NCBI RefSeq assembly: GCF_000003815.2
Contig: NC_049983.1
Span: 20,767,739 to 20,831,738 of the forward strand
DNA from: Branchiostoma floridae
Taxonomy: Eukaryota > Chordata > Leptocardii > Amphioxiformes > Branchiostomatidae
DNA length: 64,000 bases
Direction: 5' to 3'
The notes under the pieces were generated by a model, which made no database searches, was not told where the DNA came from, and was given only the letters and a program-made list of their open reading frames with translations. The first letter of the stretch is position 1; the number at the start of each line of letters is the position of its first letter. A program made the translations under genes and the position numbers. Positions 48,001 to 52,009 of the stretch are shown piece by piece.

Positions 48001-48263
48001 TCAGATAGCACAATATACTATGTAATGACTGTGTGACAAGACACCTGCTGATCAAAAAGGCAACAATTGAAGTGCATTCAAAGCCTTGGTAAGAATTGAG
48101 ATGTGACTGAGCTCTTCTTGCCTCCCTATCTTTGCAGATGACAGAGCAGAGGAAACAGAAGCAGAGAATCGGTCTACTGGCTCCACCTGGCCTCCCACAG
48201 ATCCCACCACAGTTCCAACCACAACAACAACAGGTCCCACCACCTGTAGCTGTCAACCCCTAA
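313..48263 (+). CDS. ITPR: Inositol 1,4,5-trisphosphate receptor, 5'-truncated by window, 51 coding exons
   Basis: IP3-gated Ca2+ release channel of the endoplasmic reticulum membrane, which works as a tetramer. The exons below join in phase into 2,439 residues that align end to end with vertebrate IP3 receptors; about the first 300 residues (suppressor domain and beta-trefoil IP3-binding half) lie upstream of the window. Domains in order, by residue of the visible peptide: MIR end 1-141, first RIH or alpha IP3-binding part 141-430, helical domain 430-850, second RIH region 888-1166, regulatory linker 1209-1611, RIH-associated 1611-1755, channel 1934-2291, zinc finger 2286-2311, coiled coil to 2398, tail to 2439. 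Family length is about 2,700, so nothing large is missing. Lancelets probably have one ITPR, so I give no vertebrate paralogue number. The constitutive exon chain is near certain; exon inclusion of the extra candidates is not. Confidence 0.97.
779..1431. mobile_element. TTAA-flanked MITE, piggyBac-like
   Basis: TTAA stands at 775-778 and again at 1432-1435. The ends are inverted: CGGTGCACACCCCAGTT on the left and the complement of AACTGGTGTGTGCCCCC on the right, 14 of 17 matching. The left interior is CpG-rich, unlike the host intron. No transposase frame, so non-autonomous. It lies in the first ITPR intron seen. Confidence 0.55.
1554..1653 (+). CDS. ITPR: ITPR exon 2: MIR domain
   Basis: Encodes [17 protein letters not shown] and [14 protein letters not shown], almost identical to vertebrate IP3R. 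Phase 2 in, phase 0 out before GTACGA. Confidence 0.95.
1871..2031 (+). CDS. ITPR: ITPR exon 3: end of MIR and start of helical IP3-binding domain
   Basis: Encodes [26 protein letters not shown] and SSITQNERR. Phase 0 in, phase 2 out before GTAGGC. Confidence 0.95.
2032..3757. other. ITPR intron, no further feature seen
   Basis: 1.7 kb between exons 3 and 4. Flanking residues are adjacent in vertebrate IP3R, so no constitutive exon is missing; I recognise no repeat in it. Confidence 0.6.
3758..3899 (+). CDS. ITPR: ITPR exon 4: IP3-binding core, first basic cluster
   Basis: Encodes the block [16 protein letters not shown]. By alignment it holds the equivalents of rat or human IP3R1 Arg504, Lys508 and Arg511, which contact IP3 phosphates. 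All are present, so ligand binding should be intact. Confidence 0.96.
4278..4436 (+). CDS. ITPR: ITPR exon 5: IP3-binding core, second basic cluster
   Basis: Encodes [16 protein letters not shown] and QQDYRKNQ. The YRK triplet matches IP3R1 Tyr567-Arg568-Lys569 of the IP3 pocket. 53 whole codons. Confidence 0.96.
4461..4512. repeat. Short tandem repeat of TTCACATGATA type
   Basis: About five imperfect copies of an 11- to 12-bp unit containing TTCACATG, just after the donor of ITPR exon 5. Confidence 0.7.
4789..4961 (+). CDS. ITPR: ITPR exon 6: first RIH domain
   Basis: Encodes [20 protein letters not shown] and [16 protein letters not shown], nearly identical to vertebrate IP3R. It ends in phase 2 before GTGGGT. 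Confidence 0.96.
5297..5416 (+). CDS. ITPR: ITPR exon 7: first RIH domain
   Basis: Encodes [20 protein letters not shown] and [19 protein letters not shown]. Phase 2 to phase 2. Confidence 0.96.
5776..5967 (+). CDS. ITPR: ITPR exon 8: acidic helical segment
   Basis: Begins with a strongly acidic run ([16 protein letters not shown]) that vertebrates have in shorter form, then the conserved LFWE segment and [16 protein letters not shown]. Confidence 0.95.
6109..6205 (+). CDS. ITPR: ITPR exon 9
   Basis: Encodes [19 protein letters not shown] and LDINLILQ, a conserved IP3R helix pair. Phase 2 in, phase 0 out. Confidence 0.96.
6639..6793 (+). CDS. ITPR: ITPR exon 10
   Basis: Encodes [19 protein letters not shown] and [20 protein letters not shown], among the most conserved stretches of the family. 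The donor is GTAAGT inside what looks like a longer open frame. Confidence 0.96.
7166..7319 (+). CDS. ITPR: ITPR exon 11
   Basis: Encodes [29 protein letters not shown] and NQNKLTFE, matching the vertebrate order. Phase 2 in, phase 0 out before GTGGGT. Confidence 0.95.
7724..7877 (+). CDS. ITPR: ITPR exon 12
   Basis: Encodes [20 protein letters not shown], then KMDKVSEL. Ends in phase 1 just before the position where vertebrate ITPR1 carries the optional 9-residue SIII segment. Confidence 0.95.
8397..8423 (+). CDS. ITPR: Candidate 27-nt cassette microexon, SIII equivalent
   Basis: Follows CCCCAG, precedes GTTTGT, and is exactly 27 nt. It keeps the phase-1 frame between exons 12 and 13 and would insert nine residues, ANGATEQKQ. 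Vertebrate ITPR1 SIII is also a 9-residue optional insert at this point. The acceptor tract is only moderately pyrimidine-rich, so transcript evidence is needed. Confidence 0.45.
9782..9948 (+). CDS. ITPR: ITPR exon 13
   Basis: Encodes [20 protein letters not shown] and [15 protein letters not shown]. The second block is nearly invariant in IP3Rs; the glycine-rich part replaces the vertebrate FLPMTP segment. Phase 1 in, phase 0 out before GTAAGT. Confidence 0.95.
10116..10251 (+). CDS. ITPR: ITPR exon 14
   Basis: Encodes [19 protein letters not shown] and FDESNSSQ, conserved, followed by a polar linker. Phase 0 in, phase 1 out before GTAACT. Confidence 0.95.
10579..10630 (+). CDS. ITPR: ITPR exon 15, 52 nt
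   Basis: Small exon encoding [17 protein letters not shown], aligned with the vertebrate ALDFEHIEEQAEGIFGG segment. Phase 1 in, phase 2 out before GTATGA. Confidence 0.93.
11372..11650. repeat. Three tandem copies of a 92- to 93-bp unit
   Basis: Copies start at 11372, 11465 and 11557, each opening with GTTTCTCC and containing GAAAGACAATAAGCAATATG. They end about 13 nt before the acceptor of exon 16. Copies are over 85 percent alike by eye. Confidence 0.85.
11664..11829 (+). CDS. ITPR: ITPR exon 16
   Basis: Encodes [20 protein letters not shown] and [20 protein letters not shown], essentially identical to vertebrate IP3R. A triplicated 92-bp repeat ends just upstream of its acceptor. Confidence 0.97.
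12285..12416 (+). CDS. ITPR: ITPR exon 17
   Basis: Encodes [17 protein letters not shown] and [16 protein letters not shown], conserved. 44 whole codons, ending before GTACAT. Confidence 0.95.
12932..12982 (+). CDS. ITPR: ITPR exon 18: lysine-aspartate repeat linker
   Basis: 17 codons made only of Lys, Asp and Glu ([17 protein letters not shown]). It occupies the variable linker after SELWVYK. Phase 0 both sides, so it could be skipped without a frame change. Confidence 0.85.
13861..13947 (+). CDS. ITPR: ITPR exon 19: second charged linker exon
   Basis: 29 codons, [20 protein letters not shown] and onward, continuing the polybasic linker. The donor GTCAGT is weaker than its neighbours. Phase 0 both sides; optional use is possible. 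Confidence 0.8.
13948..16387. other. ITPR intron with possible LINE-like trace beyond it
   Basis: 2.4-kb AT-rich intron between exons 19 and 20. Apart from the 24-nt microexon candidate at 15615 I see no exon or well-formed repeat. Confidence 0.5.
15615..15638 (+). CDS. ITPR: Candidate 24-nt cassette microexon in the charged linker
   Basis: Sits between TTTTACAG and a perfect GTAAGT donor. Eight codons, ANTALKGM, phase 0 on both sides, fitting between exons 19 and 20. No homologue known to me; support is only from splice signals and phase. Confidence 0.4.
16388..16489 (+). CDS. ITPR: ITPR exon 20
   Basis: Encodes [19 protein letters not shown] and VKNYKTIQQ. The end aligns with vertebrate YNYRVVKE; the rest is linker. 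Confidence 0.9.
16918..17049 (+). CDS. ITPR: ITPR exon 21: second RIH region
   Basis: Encodes [20 protein letters not shown] and [19 protein letters not shown], conserved. 44 codons. Confidence 0.96.
17285..17410 (+). CDS. ITPR: ITPR exon 22: second RIH region
   Basis: Encodes [19 protein letters not shown] and [14 protein letters not shown]. 42 codons, ending before GTATGC. Confidence 0.96.
17633..17833 (+). CDS. ITPR: ITPR exon 23: second RIH region
   Basis: Encodes [20 protein letters not shown] and [19 protein letters not shown], conserved. 67 codons. Confidence 0.97.
18369..18620 (+). CDS. ITPR: ITPR exon 24, the longest exon
   Basis: 84 codons, including [40 protein letters not shown] and [10 protein letters not shown]. 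All match vertebrate IP3R in order. Confidence 0.97.
19273..19398 (+). CDS. ITPR: ITPR exon 25
   Basis: Encodes [20 protein letters not shown] and [17 protein letters not shown], conserved. 42 codons, ending before GTGTGT. Confidence 0.96.
19714..19761 (+). CDS. ITPR: Candidate 48-nt cassette exon
   Basis: A pyrimidine-rich tract ending in AAG precedes it and GTACAC follows. 16 codons ([16 protein letters not shown]), phase 0 both sides, 46 nt before exon 26. No homologue recognised; the short distance to exon 26 would make joint inclusion difficult. Confidence 0.22.
19808..19933 (+). CDS. ITPR: ITPR exon 26
   Basis: Encodes [20 protein letters not shown] and [14 protein letters not shown], conserved. 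42 codons. Confidence 0.96.
19934..21956. other. ITPR intron with CTGT microsatellite
   Basis: 2.0 kb. Holds an imperfect (CTGT)n run at about 21000-21045 and a (TTTG)n-like stretch near 21165-21190, the latter forming the pyrimidine tract of the candidate exon at 21209. Confidence 0.6.
21209..21256 (+). CDS. ITPR: Candidate 48-nt cassette exon with strong splice signals
   Basis: A long T-rich tract ending CCAG precedes it and GTAAGT follows. 16 codons ([16 protein letters not shown]) in phase 0, the phase required between exons 26 and 27. The residues are hydrophobic and resemble nothing at this point of vertebrate IP3R, so a chance match or a decoy exon is possible. Confidence 0.33.
21957..22077 (+). 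CDS. ITPR: ITPR exon 27
   Basis: Encodes [20 protein letters not shown] and [12 protein letters not shown], conserved in order but more diverged than neighbours. The acceptor is AAAG. Phase 0 in, phase 1 out before GTAATC. Confidence 0.94.
22382..22486 (+). CDS. ITPR: Candidate alternative exon, diverged duplicate of ITPR exon 28
   Basis: A strong acceptor (TTCTTTGTAG) opens a frame in phase 1, as exon 28 does. It reads [18 protein letters not shown], then an Arg-Ser-rich part. Exon 28 starts [18 protein letters not shown]: the same K-R-PVDL-N spacing. Possible phase-1 donors follow 22486 (GTGGGA) and 22507 (GTATAC); both would join in frame to exon 28, neither directly to exon 29. It may be an optional insert or a decaying duplicate. 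The open frame runs on to a stop near 22582. Confidence 0.5.
23820..23998 (+). CDS. ITPR: ITPR exon 28, with conserved PKA-type site
   Basis: Encodes [20 protein letters not shown] and [19 protein letters not shown]. The RRDS motif aligns with the ITPR1 Ser1588/1589 kinase A site. Phase 1 in, phase 0 out before GTCAGT. Confidence 0.96.
24300..24374 (+). CDS. ITPR: Candidate 75-nt cassette exon after the kinase site
   Basis: Preceded by a long pyrimidine tract and CAGCAG, followed by GTAGCA. 25 codons, starting [14 protein letters not shown] and ending KNLPQ, phase 0 both sides, exactly compatible with exons 28 and 29. Vertebrate IP3Rs have nothing here that I recall. Support is splice signals, phase and open frame. 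Confidence 0.42.
24375..26192. other. ITPR intron, nothing recognised
   Basis: 1.8 kb between the 24300 candidate exon and exon 29, AT-rich, without conserved frames or clear repeats. Confidence 0.5.
26193..26341 (+). CDS. ITPR: ITPR exon 29
   Basis: Encodes [20 protein letters not shown] and [18 protein letters not shown], almost identical to vertebrate IP3R. Phase 0 in, phase 2 out before GTAAGA. Confidence 0.97.
27033..27144 (+). CDS. ITPR: ITPR exon 30, ends at the SII splice position
   Basis: Encodes [20 protein letters not shown] and [11 protein letters not shown]. The exon ends right after YGEK, the exact residue after which vertebrate ITPR1 inserts its optional SII segment. Confidence 0.97.
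27514..27555 (+). CDS. ITPR: Candidate 42-nt cassette exon in the SII interval
   Basis: Follows GGTAG and precedes GTGCAC. 14 codons, [14 protein letters not shown], phase 0 both sides. It has no clear match to vertebrate SII sequence and its splice signals are ordinary; listed because of position and phase. Confidence 0.25.
28905..28934 (+). CDS. ITPR: Candidate 30-nt cassette exon in the SII interval
   Basis: A pyrimidine-rich tract and GGGCAG precede it, GTAGGT follows. Ten codons, [10 protein letters not shown], phase 0 both sides. It lies 85 nt before the next candidate. Confidence 0.38.
29020..29064 (+). CDS. ITPR: Candidate cassette exon resembling vertebrate ITPR1 SII end
   Basis: 15 codons, [15 protein letters not shown], phase 0 both sides, with a GTAAGG donor and an AAAG acceptor. 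The end, KQIDDAKR, matches position by position the end of human SII, which I recall as RQLEDHKR, and both would join directly to a GD/GE-xLR exon. This is the best of the three SII-interval candidates. Confidence 0.5.
30451..30689 (+). CDS. ITPR: ITPR exon 31, with second basic phosphosite
   Basis: Encodes [16 protein letters not shown], a low-complexity part with RNRKESGSP, then [20 protein letters not shown]. The RKES motif stands where ITPR1 has its RRES kinase A site (Ser1755/1756). Phase 0 in, phase 2 out. Confidence 0.95.
30750..30960 (+). mobile_element. tRNA-derived SINE
   Basis: The head is tRNA-like: an A-box-like GCAGCTCAATTGGTAG near 30763 and a B-box-like GATTCAAATC near 30831. 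A 13-bp perfect inverted repeat (30761-30773 with 30788-30800) overlaps the head. The body has CTTTCGGAATGGACGT, similar to the conserved central part of Deu-type SINEs as I recall them. Intron between exons 31 and 32. Confidence 0.55.
31236..31311 (+). CDS. ITPR: ITPR exon 32
   Basis: Encodes [20 protein letters not shown] and STIQ, aligned with vertebrate [19 protein letters not shown]. Phase 2 in, phase 0 out before GTGAGC. Confidence 0.95.
31640..31829 (+). CDS. ITPR: ITPR exon 33
   Basis: Encodes [20 protein letters not shown] and [16 protein letters not shown], conserved, then a lysine-rich end. Phase 0 in, phase 1 out before GTAGTA. Confidence 0.95.
32351..32536 (+). CDS. ITPR: Candidate alternative exon, duplicate of ITPR exon 34
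   Basis: Strong acceptor (GTTCCTTACAG), phase 1 as exon 34. It reads [16 protein letters not shown] and then [20 protein letters not shown]. Exon 34 has [18 protein letters not shown] and human IP3R1 EEVRDQLLEASAATRKAF, so this segment is homologous. A good donor GTAAGA follows 32536, and a second GTAAAC follows 32482; both leave phase 1. With the 32536 donor, splicing to exon 34 stays open but splicing straight to exon 35 makes TGA; with 32482 either works. If unspliced, the frame stops at 32545-32547, giving a receptor truncated before the channel. Confidence 0.6.
33304..33444 (+). CDS. ITPR: ITPR exon 34
   Basis: Encodes [20 protein letters not shown] and [16 protein letters not shown], matching the vertebrate EEVRDQLLEAS region. 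Phase 1 to phase 1, so it can be swapped or skipped in frame. Confidence 0.92.
33842..33963 (+). CDS. ITPR: ITPR exon 35: start of RIH-associated domain
   Basis: Encodes [20 protein letters not shown] and RDLQ, conserved in IP3Rs and in part in ryanodine receptors. Confidence 0.96.
34393..34593 (+). CDS. ITPR: ITPR exon 36: RIH-associated domain
   Basis: 67 codons, including [20 protein letters not shown] and [20 protein letters not shown], nearly invariant across animals. Confidence 0.98.
34957..35067 (+). CDS. ITPR: ITPR exon 37: RIH-associated domain
   Basis: Encodes [20 protein letters not shown] and RMDLVLELK, conserved. 37 codons. Confidence 0.97.
35449..35544 (+). CDS. ITPR: ITPR exon 38
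   Basis: Encodes [20 protein letters not shown] and ERILYN, nearly invariant. 32 codons. Confidence 0.97.
35764..35874. mobile_element. Short foldback element
   Basis: Inverted arms of about 42 bp around a 23-nt centre. Left has TTTACCGGGG and CTCCCATACT, right AGTATGGGAA and CCCCGGTAAAA. It looks like a degraded foldback MITE in the intron between exons 38 and 39. Confidence 0.6.
36039..36176 (+). CDS. ITPR: ITPR exon 39: acidic insert and [11 protein letters not shown]
   Basis: Begins [17 protein letters not shown], runs through an almost pure Asp/Glu stretch and ends [11 protein letters not shown]. The acidic stretch is longer than in vertebrate IP3R. Its 3' end and donor are copied twice more in the intron. 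Confidence 0.95.
36156..36345 (+). repeat. Three tandem copies of the exon 39 end with its donor
   Basis: The exon end and splice donor (ATCAGGTTAGAACACTC) recur near 36,245 as GTCATGTTAGAACACTC and near 36,322 as ATTAGGTTAGAACACTT, spaced about 75 bp. The copies lost the clean exon-donor junction. Confidence 0.75.
36705..36812 (+). CDS. ITPR: ITPR exon 40
   Basis: Encodes [16 protein letters not shown] and [13 protein letters not shown], conserved. 36 codons. Confidence 0.96.
37299..37491 (+). CDS. ITPR: ITPR exon 41: linker before the channel
   Basis: Encodes [36 protein letters not shown] and [11 protein letters not shown], conserved gating linker. Phase 0 in, phase 1 out; the donor GTTGGT is weak. 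A partial copy follows in the intron. Confidence 0.96.
37535..37715 (+). pseudogene. Truncated tandem copy of ITPR exon 41
   Basis: Positions 37619-37705 repeat the last part of exon 41 and its donor (GAAGTGGCAGAAAAAAC, GGTTGGTGAT). The preceding 37542-37617 resembles the intron before exon 41. The copy lacks most of the exon, contains an internal 18-bp duplication (GATGTGACGACAT twice) and no acceptor, so it cannot act as the exon. Confidence 0.8.
37940..37963. repeat. 24-bp perfect palindrome
   Basis: Self-complementary sequence centred on GATGTACATC, 60 nt upstream of exon 42. Confidence 0.8.
38023..38145 (+). CDS. ITPR: ITPR exon 42: transmembrane segment S1
   Basis: Encodes [20 protein letters not shown] and FFFPFSGG: S1 with conserved SFNLAVL. 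Phase 1 to phase 1. Confidence 0.97.
38686..38858 (+). CDS. ITPR: ITPR exon 43: transmembrane segment S2 and start of S3
   Basis: Encodes [20 protein letters not shown] (S2) and [20 protein letters not shown]. Phase 1 in, phase 0 out before GTGAGT. Confidence 0.96.
39888..40052 (+). CDS. ITPR: ITPR exon 44: transmembrane segments S3 and S4
   Basis: Encodes [15 protein letters not shown] and [20 protein letters not shown], conserved around HEFFYS. 55 codons. Confidence 0.96.
40285..40474 (+). CDS. ITPR: ITPR exon 45: S4-S5 linker and S5
   Basis: Encodes [20 protein letters not shown] (linker) and [20 protein letters not shown] (S5), then an acidic luminal start. Phase 0 in, phase 1 out. Confidence 0.97.
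40471..40680 (+). repeat. Tandem 108-bp duplication starting at exon 45 donor
   Basis: GGTATCATTTCCCATATCC occurs at 40511 and 40619. The first unit begins around the donor (CCAGGTGTGTACATGGAC), the second has a matching but altered CAAGTGGGTACATGTCC. Confidence 0.8.
40655..40955 (+). mobile_element. Lancelet tRNA-related SINE, BfSINE1-like
   Basis: The tRNA-like head has GACCGAGTGGCTAG (A box area) and GGTTTGATTCAT (B box area). The body follows an order I remember from a lancelet SINE: TGTGTCCTTGG, TTTCCTCATGCCACCCAG, GGTAAAAGG, GCCCTAGACT, GCCCCTACAGCCT, then TTTACCTTTTACC. The family name is from memory. It sits between exons 45 and 46. Confidence 0.6.
41014..41106 (+). CDS. ITPR: ITPR exon 46: luminal loop
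   Basis: Encodes [14 protein letters not shown] and FGSNNT. Phase 1 to phase 1 and fully open; two cysteines and a luminal Asn-Asn-Thr glycosylation sequon suit the S5-pore loop. The sequence itself is not conserved, so it rests on phase, signals and composition. Confidence 0.8.
41173..41423. mobile_element. Long foldback hairpin element, about 250 bp
   Basis: AGAATATTCTTTGATCA at the left end and TGATCGAAGAATATTCT at the right. The arms continue through TGACTCTTGAAAACA, ACATCTTGAT and AGACTTGCATGGA, meeting in a short centre (41300-41312). Non-coding, fills the intron before exon 47. Confidence 0.75.
41529..41689 (+). CDS. ITPR: ITPR exon 47: pore helix and selectivity filter
   Basis: Starts with a second luminal sequon (ENAT), then [20 protein letters not shown] and [16 protein letters not shown] is the IP3R selectivity filter, intact. 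Confidence 0.97.
41781..41953. repeat. Imperfect tandem repeat of TTGCTTTGACAG
   Basis: About seven spaced copies of TTGCTTTGACAG or close variants, in the intron after exon 47. The motif resembles a splice acceptor (pyrimidines then CAG), so it could offer decoy acceptors. Confidence 0.65.
42094..42259 (+). CDS. ITPR: ITPR exon 48: S6 and first half of zinc finger
   Basis: Encodes [35 protein letters not shown] (S6 and gate) and the CFIC of the C-terminal zinc-binding fold. Phase 0 in, phase 1 out before GTAAGC. Confidence 0.97.
42395..42560 (+). pseudogene. Partial tandem copy of ITPR exon 48 end and donor
   Basis: GGAAGAGATCCTGAAGAACA to TCATCTGTGGTAAGC repeats the last 36 bp of exon 48 with its donor, and the following intron sequence (TATGGAGTGT, GTCGTCTT, TTTGAATGCAGTAGAC) is repeated too. 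No acceptor precedes it. Confidence 0.85.
42860..43020 (+). CDS. ITPR: ITPR exon 49: second half of zinc finger
   Basis: Encodes [20 protein letters not shown]; the two His complete the C2H2 site begun in exon 48. Then [15 protein letters not shown]. Confidence 0.97.
43191..43352 (+). CDS. ITPR: ITPR exon 50: C-terminal coiled coil
   Basis: Encodes [19 protein letters not shown] and a heptad-patterned helix ([18 protein letters not shown]), the tetramer-bundle coiled coil. 54 codons. Confidence 0.96.
43457..43598. mobile_element. 142-bp element with 31-bp terminal inverted repeats
   Basis: Left TTCTTTTACACAACCAGTTG and onward, right its complement with one mismatch. Near the right arm it contains CTGATG at 43547 and CGAAAC at 43558, spaced as in the hammerhead-like cores of Penelope-type elements. 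Intron after exon 50. Confidence 0.65.
43765..44012. repeat. Two direct copies of a 149-bp unit
   Basis: CAGGTCTGTTTAAATGTG occurs at 43769 and 43918, followed in both by TCTCCTTGAC, CTTTGTAGTT and TGTACCAAAAG. Confidence 0.75.
44013..48137. other. Long last ITPR intron, nothing recognised
   Basis: 4.1 kb of AT-rich sequence before the final coding exon. I see only an A11 run near 47,340, a G-rich tract near 47,060, and no frame of interest. Confidence 0.5.
48138..48263 (+). CDS. ITPR: ITPR exon 51: C-terminal tail and stop
   Basis: Encodes [18 protein letters not shown] and a Pro/Gln-rich end, then TAA. Vertebrate IP3Rs also end [14 protein letters not shown] with a short tail. Separated from exon 50 by a 4.8-kb intron. 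Confidence 0.95.
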   Translation: MTEQRKQKQRIGLLAPPGLPQIPPQFQPQQQQVPPPVAVNP

Positions 48264-50650
48264 CCCTACAACTATCAAGAACCAACTACTGAACCACCTG
48301 TCTGTAGCCCCTCCCCAGACAACAAATGGGACACCCTTGCTGTAAAACATCCTGTCAGGTTTTTGGTCATCATGAGGGTAATCGACTAGCAATATGTGCA
48401 TCACCAACTAGTATTACACTACAGTACATACATCTTGAGTCAGCCCACCCCACCCTACCCTTTCCTACCCTACACATATTATATAGCCTTACCCAGTGAC
48501 CATCGCCCATAGTGGTTCTCCTGATTAGTGAAGTGGATTGGGCTGGTTGGTCATCTGTCCACCTGAGCACAAATGATAAACCTGTTTATATAACATCATG
48601 ATTTGAGTGGGTTCTGTCCAGAGCAGATCCCACCCACTTGTAGATTTTAAGTTACTGTGTGCAATGCAGATATAGTGTTGTTTTTTTTTGTGTGTGTGTG
48701 TTTTGTTTTTCTATTGCAGGAGAGGCTCAATAATACTTTGTTGCATGCACATCATGCATGTCAGTTGGATTCTGTATGGAAATGAGGAAATGTGCTAAAA
48801 ACCCAAAGTTTTTATCCCACCTAAAAGGCCCTAGAGTGATGAACTAGAGATTCATGGCATTGCATAGCTGTAAGGTTTTATATTATATTATATTACAGAA
48901 ATCAAGTCTATCATCATTGCCATTTCACACATTATTGAAAGCAACTTGCCAGTGGGCTGGATCCACCAGCTTTGTGAGCCTCCATAACAACAAACTAACA
49001 GTTAAGGGTCAGCTGTTTTGCTGCTCCTCTAAAGATTCTGCACGTTGAGAAAGTTTTCAGGCAATGAATGGATCAAAGGTGCAGCAAGTTTAGTTTATAC
49101 AGGGAAAAATAGCCCTGTAACGTTACAGGAGTAACTGTTCTGCACTGGGACTGAGCAAAGATCAAATATTTGTGGGTTCTGTGCAGTCCAGCCAAGTCCA
49201 CAGTTGTGTAAATGTCACATATAGGTGGCAGTAAGTCTGCAATTAAATATTAGAAGGCAGTACTGAAGGAAATCTTTGTTCCTGAACTGAAACTATTAGT
49301 AGTGAAACACATGCTGCATAATTCTGAACACATATCTTATTATTCTTCATGTCTGTCTTTGTATAAGAAGTACATTATACAATGTATCTAGCAGCAACAT
49401 TTCTAAAAAAGTTACGTGTGTGTGTAAGTATTAGTGCACAGTGTAACATTGTTTCACATCTATTAGTTTACATTGCTACACTATGTATCATATTCTCATT
49501 TGATATGCATATTAAGGTTTTTAGGTAGACGTCGTTGCCCAAAGAAGGTTTGTGTTTATTGTGCCCAACATGGCTACTTTCAAGGTGATTTCAAGATGAA
49601 GTGTGATTTAGAATCAATATTGTCAGTGAATTCTTAAGATGCCAACTTCAGGTCTGAAGAAATGTGGGTGTGATTGCAGATGGTGCTGGGAGAATAGAGC
49701 TGTCTATTACAGCACTAATATTTCACTGAAGGTAAGGTACAAATGAAGTCTTTGAGGCTCTATATCATTGTAGTACTTGTATACTTTAGGGCATTATTGT
49801 GGCAAAGAAACACCATCTATTTTTATACAGTCATGCAACTGTAGGAAGTCCTTAGCATAGGCCAAAGACTCTTATTAGTGAAACTTAGCCTTAAATATCA
49901 TAATGATGAAGGTAGAAACTCATCAATGCAAAATACAGTAGGTTTTAACTCCATTCCAGGATACCGAAGTGCAGTTTCTTTTAGGGACCATTAATGGAGA
50001 TAGATTGGTCTTATCTTACTTGGCTGTAGCCAAGTACAATAGGGTTATGTGTTTAAGACTTTGTACCAGTATCTAGAGTTCTATATATAGTACTATAGAC
50101 AATTGAATCATGTTCAATATACATGATGTAGCAGCCATGGCAATAATGTTACCTTTACTAGTAGTGAACTAGTTAACAAATCAATGTTTAAGGCATACAA
50201 GAATTGGGCAAATAATATGTACAGAGAATATAGTCAATCTATTCAAATGTGTAACCCATACACTTTGTGTCATTTCCTATCGTTAGCTATAATAGTCAAA
50301 GAGAAATTTTACGGCAAAGTTGCTTCTTTGCTATAACCCAACACGTATATTGTATGCAGAATGATGGGAGAAATTACTATAAACCTCAAATATTACCATT
50401 GTATTCATATCCCAGAGTCATAGATTTGAAAATAGAGCCTATTAAATCTGTTAATATTTCTTGGAGATAGAATTTATAAAGCTGTGTATTGTGAGAGGGG
50501 AGATATGCAATGTTTTGTTCAGGAAATTGTATGACCTGATCGCTAAATGGCAAAACTATTTTGTAAAGTTGTGACATGATGTGGAAATGGTGGATGTTAT
50601 ATGGAGATAATGTAACTGAACAAAATAAACCACTAGTTTGCATATGACCG
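48264..50650 (+). other. ITPR: ITPR 3' untranslated region
   Basis: About 2.4 kb without a convincing frame, AT-rich, between the ITPR stop codon and a canonical polyadenylation signal. It holds a short (GT)n tract near 48,690. The length is inferred from the signal; earlier cleavage is possible. Confidence 0.6.
50624..50629 (+). terminator. Polyadenylation signal AATAAA for ITPR
   Basis: AATAAA followed about 20 nt later by a GT-rich stretch (CCGTGTTTGTG), the usual downstream element. Beyond it the sequence turns into repeats. Confidence 0.6.
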
Positions 50651-51118
50651 TGTTTGTGCCTTTCATTTTAAAAACTTTTGGAGAGGGTCTACTGTACCTA
50701 CTACGGTTTGACAAGCCAAAAGCCAAAGAGTAAAACGTTCAAACGCTGATCTGTGACAGACTCGGTCTAGAACACTGTCTACTGGTCCTTAATTAACTAC
50801 CCTGGGATCACAGAACTGCGCACAGCCTGCCGAGTGTTGACAGTTGACAGGACTTCAAACGTGAACCTTAGGCCTCATCAGTTCGATTTGTTGTTTCTTG
50901 GACGTTCCGCTTTATTTTTTCAGGATTTCTACTATCATACCTCATTCTAGAAGCAAATTTAAATATTGTTAATTTGATTGCATGAGAAAATGACAAAGTA
51001 GCGCATTAATATATTTAACGTTAAATCTTTATTCTTGATCAAGAAGGACGTTCAATCTTTGTTTCTGAAATAAATACATTTTTAAAAGGTATACCAAAGT
51101 GTTCAAACCCACTGTATT
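50651..51118. other. Intergenic, no feature seen
   Basis: Between the ITPR polyadenylation signal and the repeat block. No frame or repeat recognised. Confidence 0.6.
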
Positions 51119-51168
51119 TATATTTCAGCCATACCATAGGTATGGTGAAATATATTGTATTCGTAATG

Positions 51169-51170
51169 TT

Positions 51171-51205
<35 letters not shown>

Positions 51206-51207
51206 CC
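51169..51207. repeat. TTTC microsatellite
   Basis: About nine perfect TTTC units directly after the left hairpin. Confidence 0.95.
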
Positions 51208-51229
51208 TGTCAAATCTTCAGAACACGGT

Positions 51230-51860
51230 ATCTCCGTTGTTCCTCAACCGAATGACCTGAAATTTGGCACAAGGGTAGAGTGGGCCAATACCCTCGGACA
51301 TTTTTTTCATTTTTTCCATATCTGTCTCTTAAATGATTTTATTAAGGTTTTTTGGTCATCTTAAGACCAAAACTGTATATTTGGGCCCCCTGTACCCTGG
51401 TATTATAACCGAATGAGCTGAAATTTGGCACAGATGTGCCTTGATAAGTCCCACATATAGATTCAATATCAGTTTTGGTGTACAGTATAAAGAAATGCTT
51501 ATTTTTGCAATTTTTTGGTCATTTTTTTTACCAAAAAAGGACACTTTTGGCTCCTGTACCTTGGTTTTAGAACCAGATGACCTGAAATTTAGTATAGGAG
51601 TGCCCTAGACATATGCGCACATGGATTCAATAACACTTGAGGTAAACAGTGCAACAAAATGCTTAATTTTGCGATTATTTGGCCATTTTATGACCAAAAA
51701 GTACACTTTTGGCTCTTGTGCTCTGGTTTTCAAACCAAATTACCTAAATTTTGGTAAAAGGGTGCACTAGATATTTATTCAAATGACACATGTATAATTT
51801 TTGTCATAGACTACGTCAAAATGATATATTTGGGGATTGTTTTGTCATTTTCCAATAGCC
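51230..51860. repeat. Four degenerate tandem copies of a 162-bp unit
   Basis: The motif AACCGAATGACCTGAAATTT and variants starts at 51246, 51407, 51571 and 51733, spacing 161, 164 and 162. Each copy also has TTTTGGTCAT and ACTTTTGGCTCCTGTACC-like parts. Confidence 0.85.
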
Positions 51861-52009
51861 TGAGGGGTCAATGACCTTAAGGTCGTTGACCCCCAGCTGC
51901 AGATTGCACCTACTGGCATATATGTCTATTTAATCTAATTAGATAGGTAACCAATCACTTAACCTGAATCTATATCCTAAAGAGGGGGGGGTGGCAGCCA
52001 ATCAGCGAG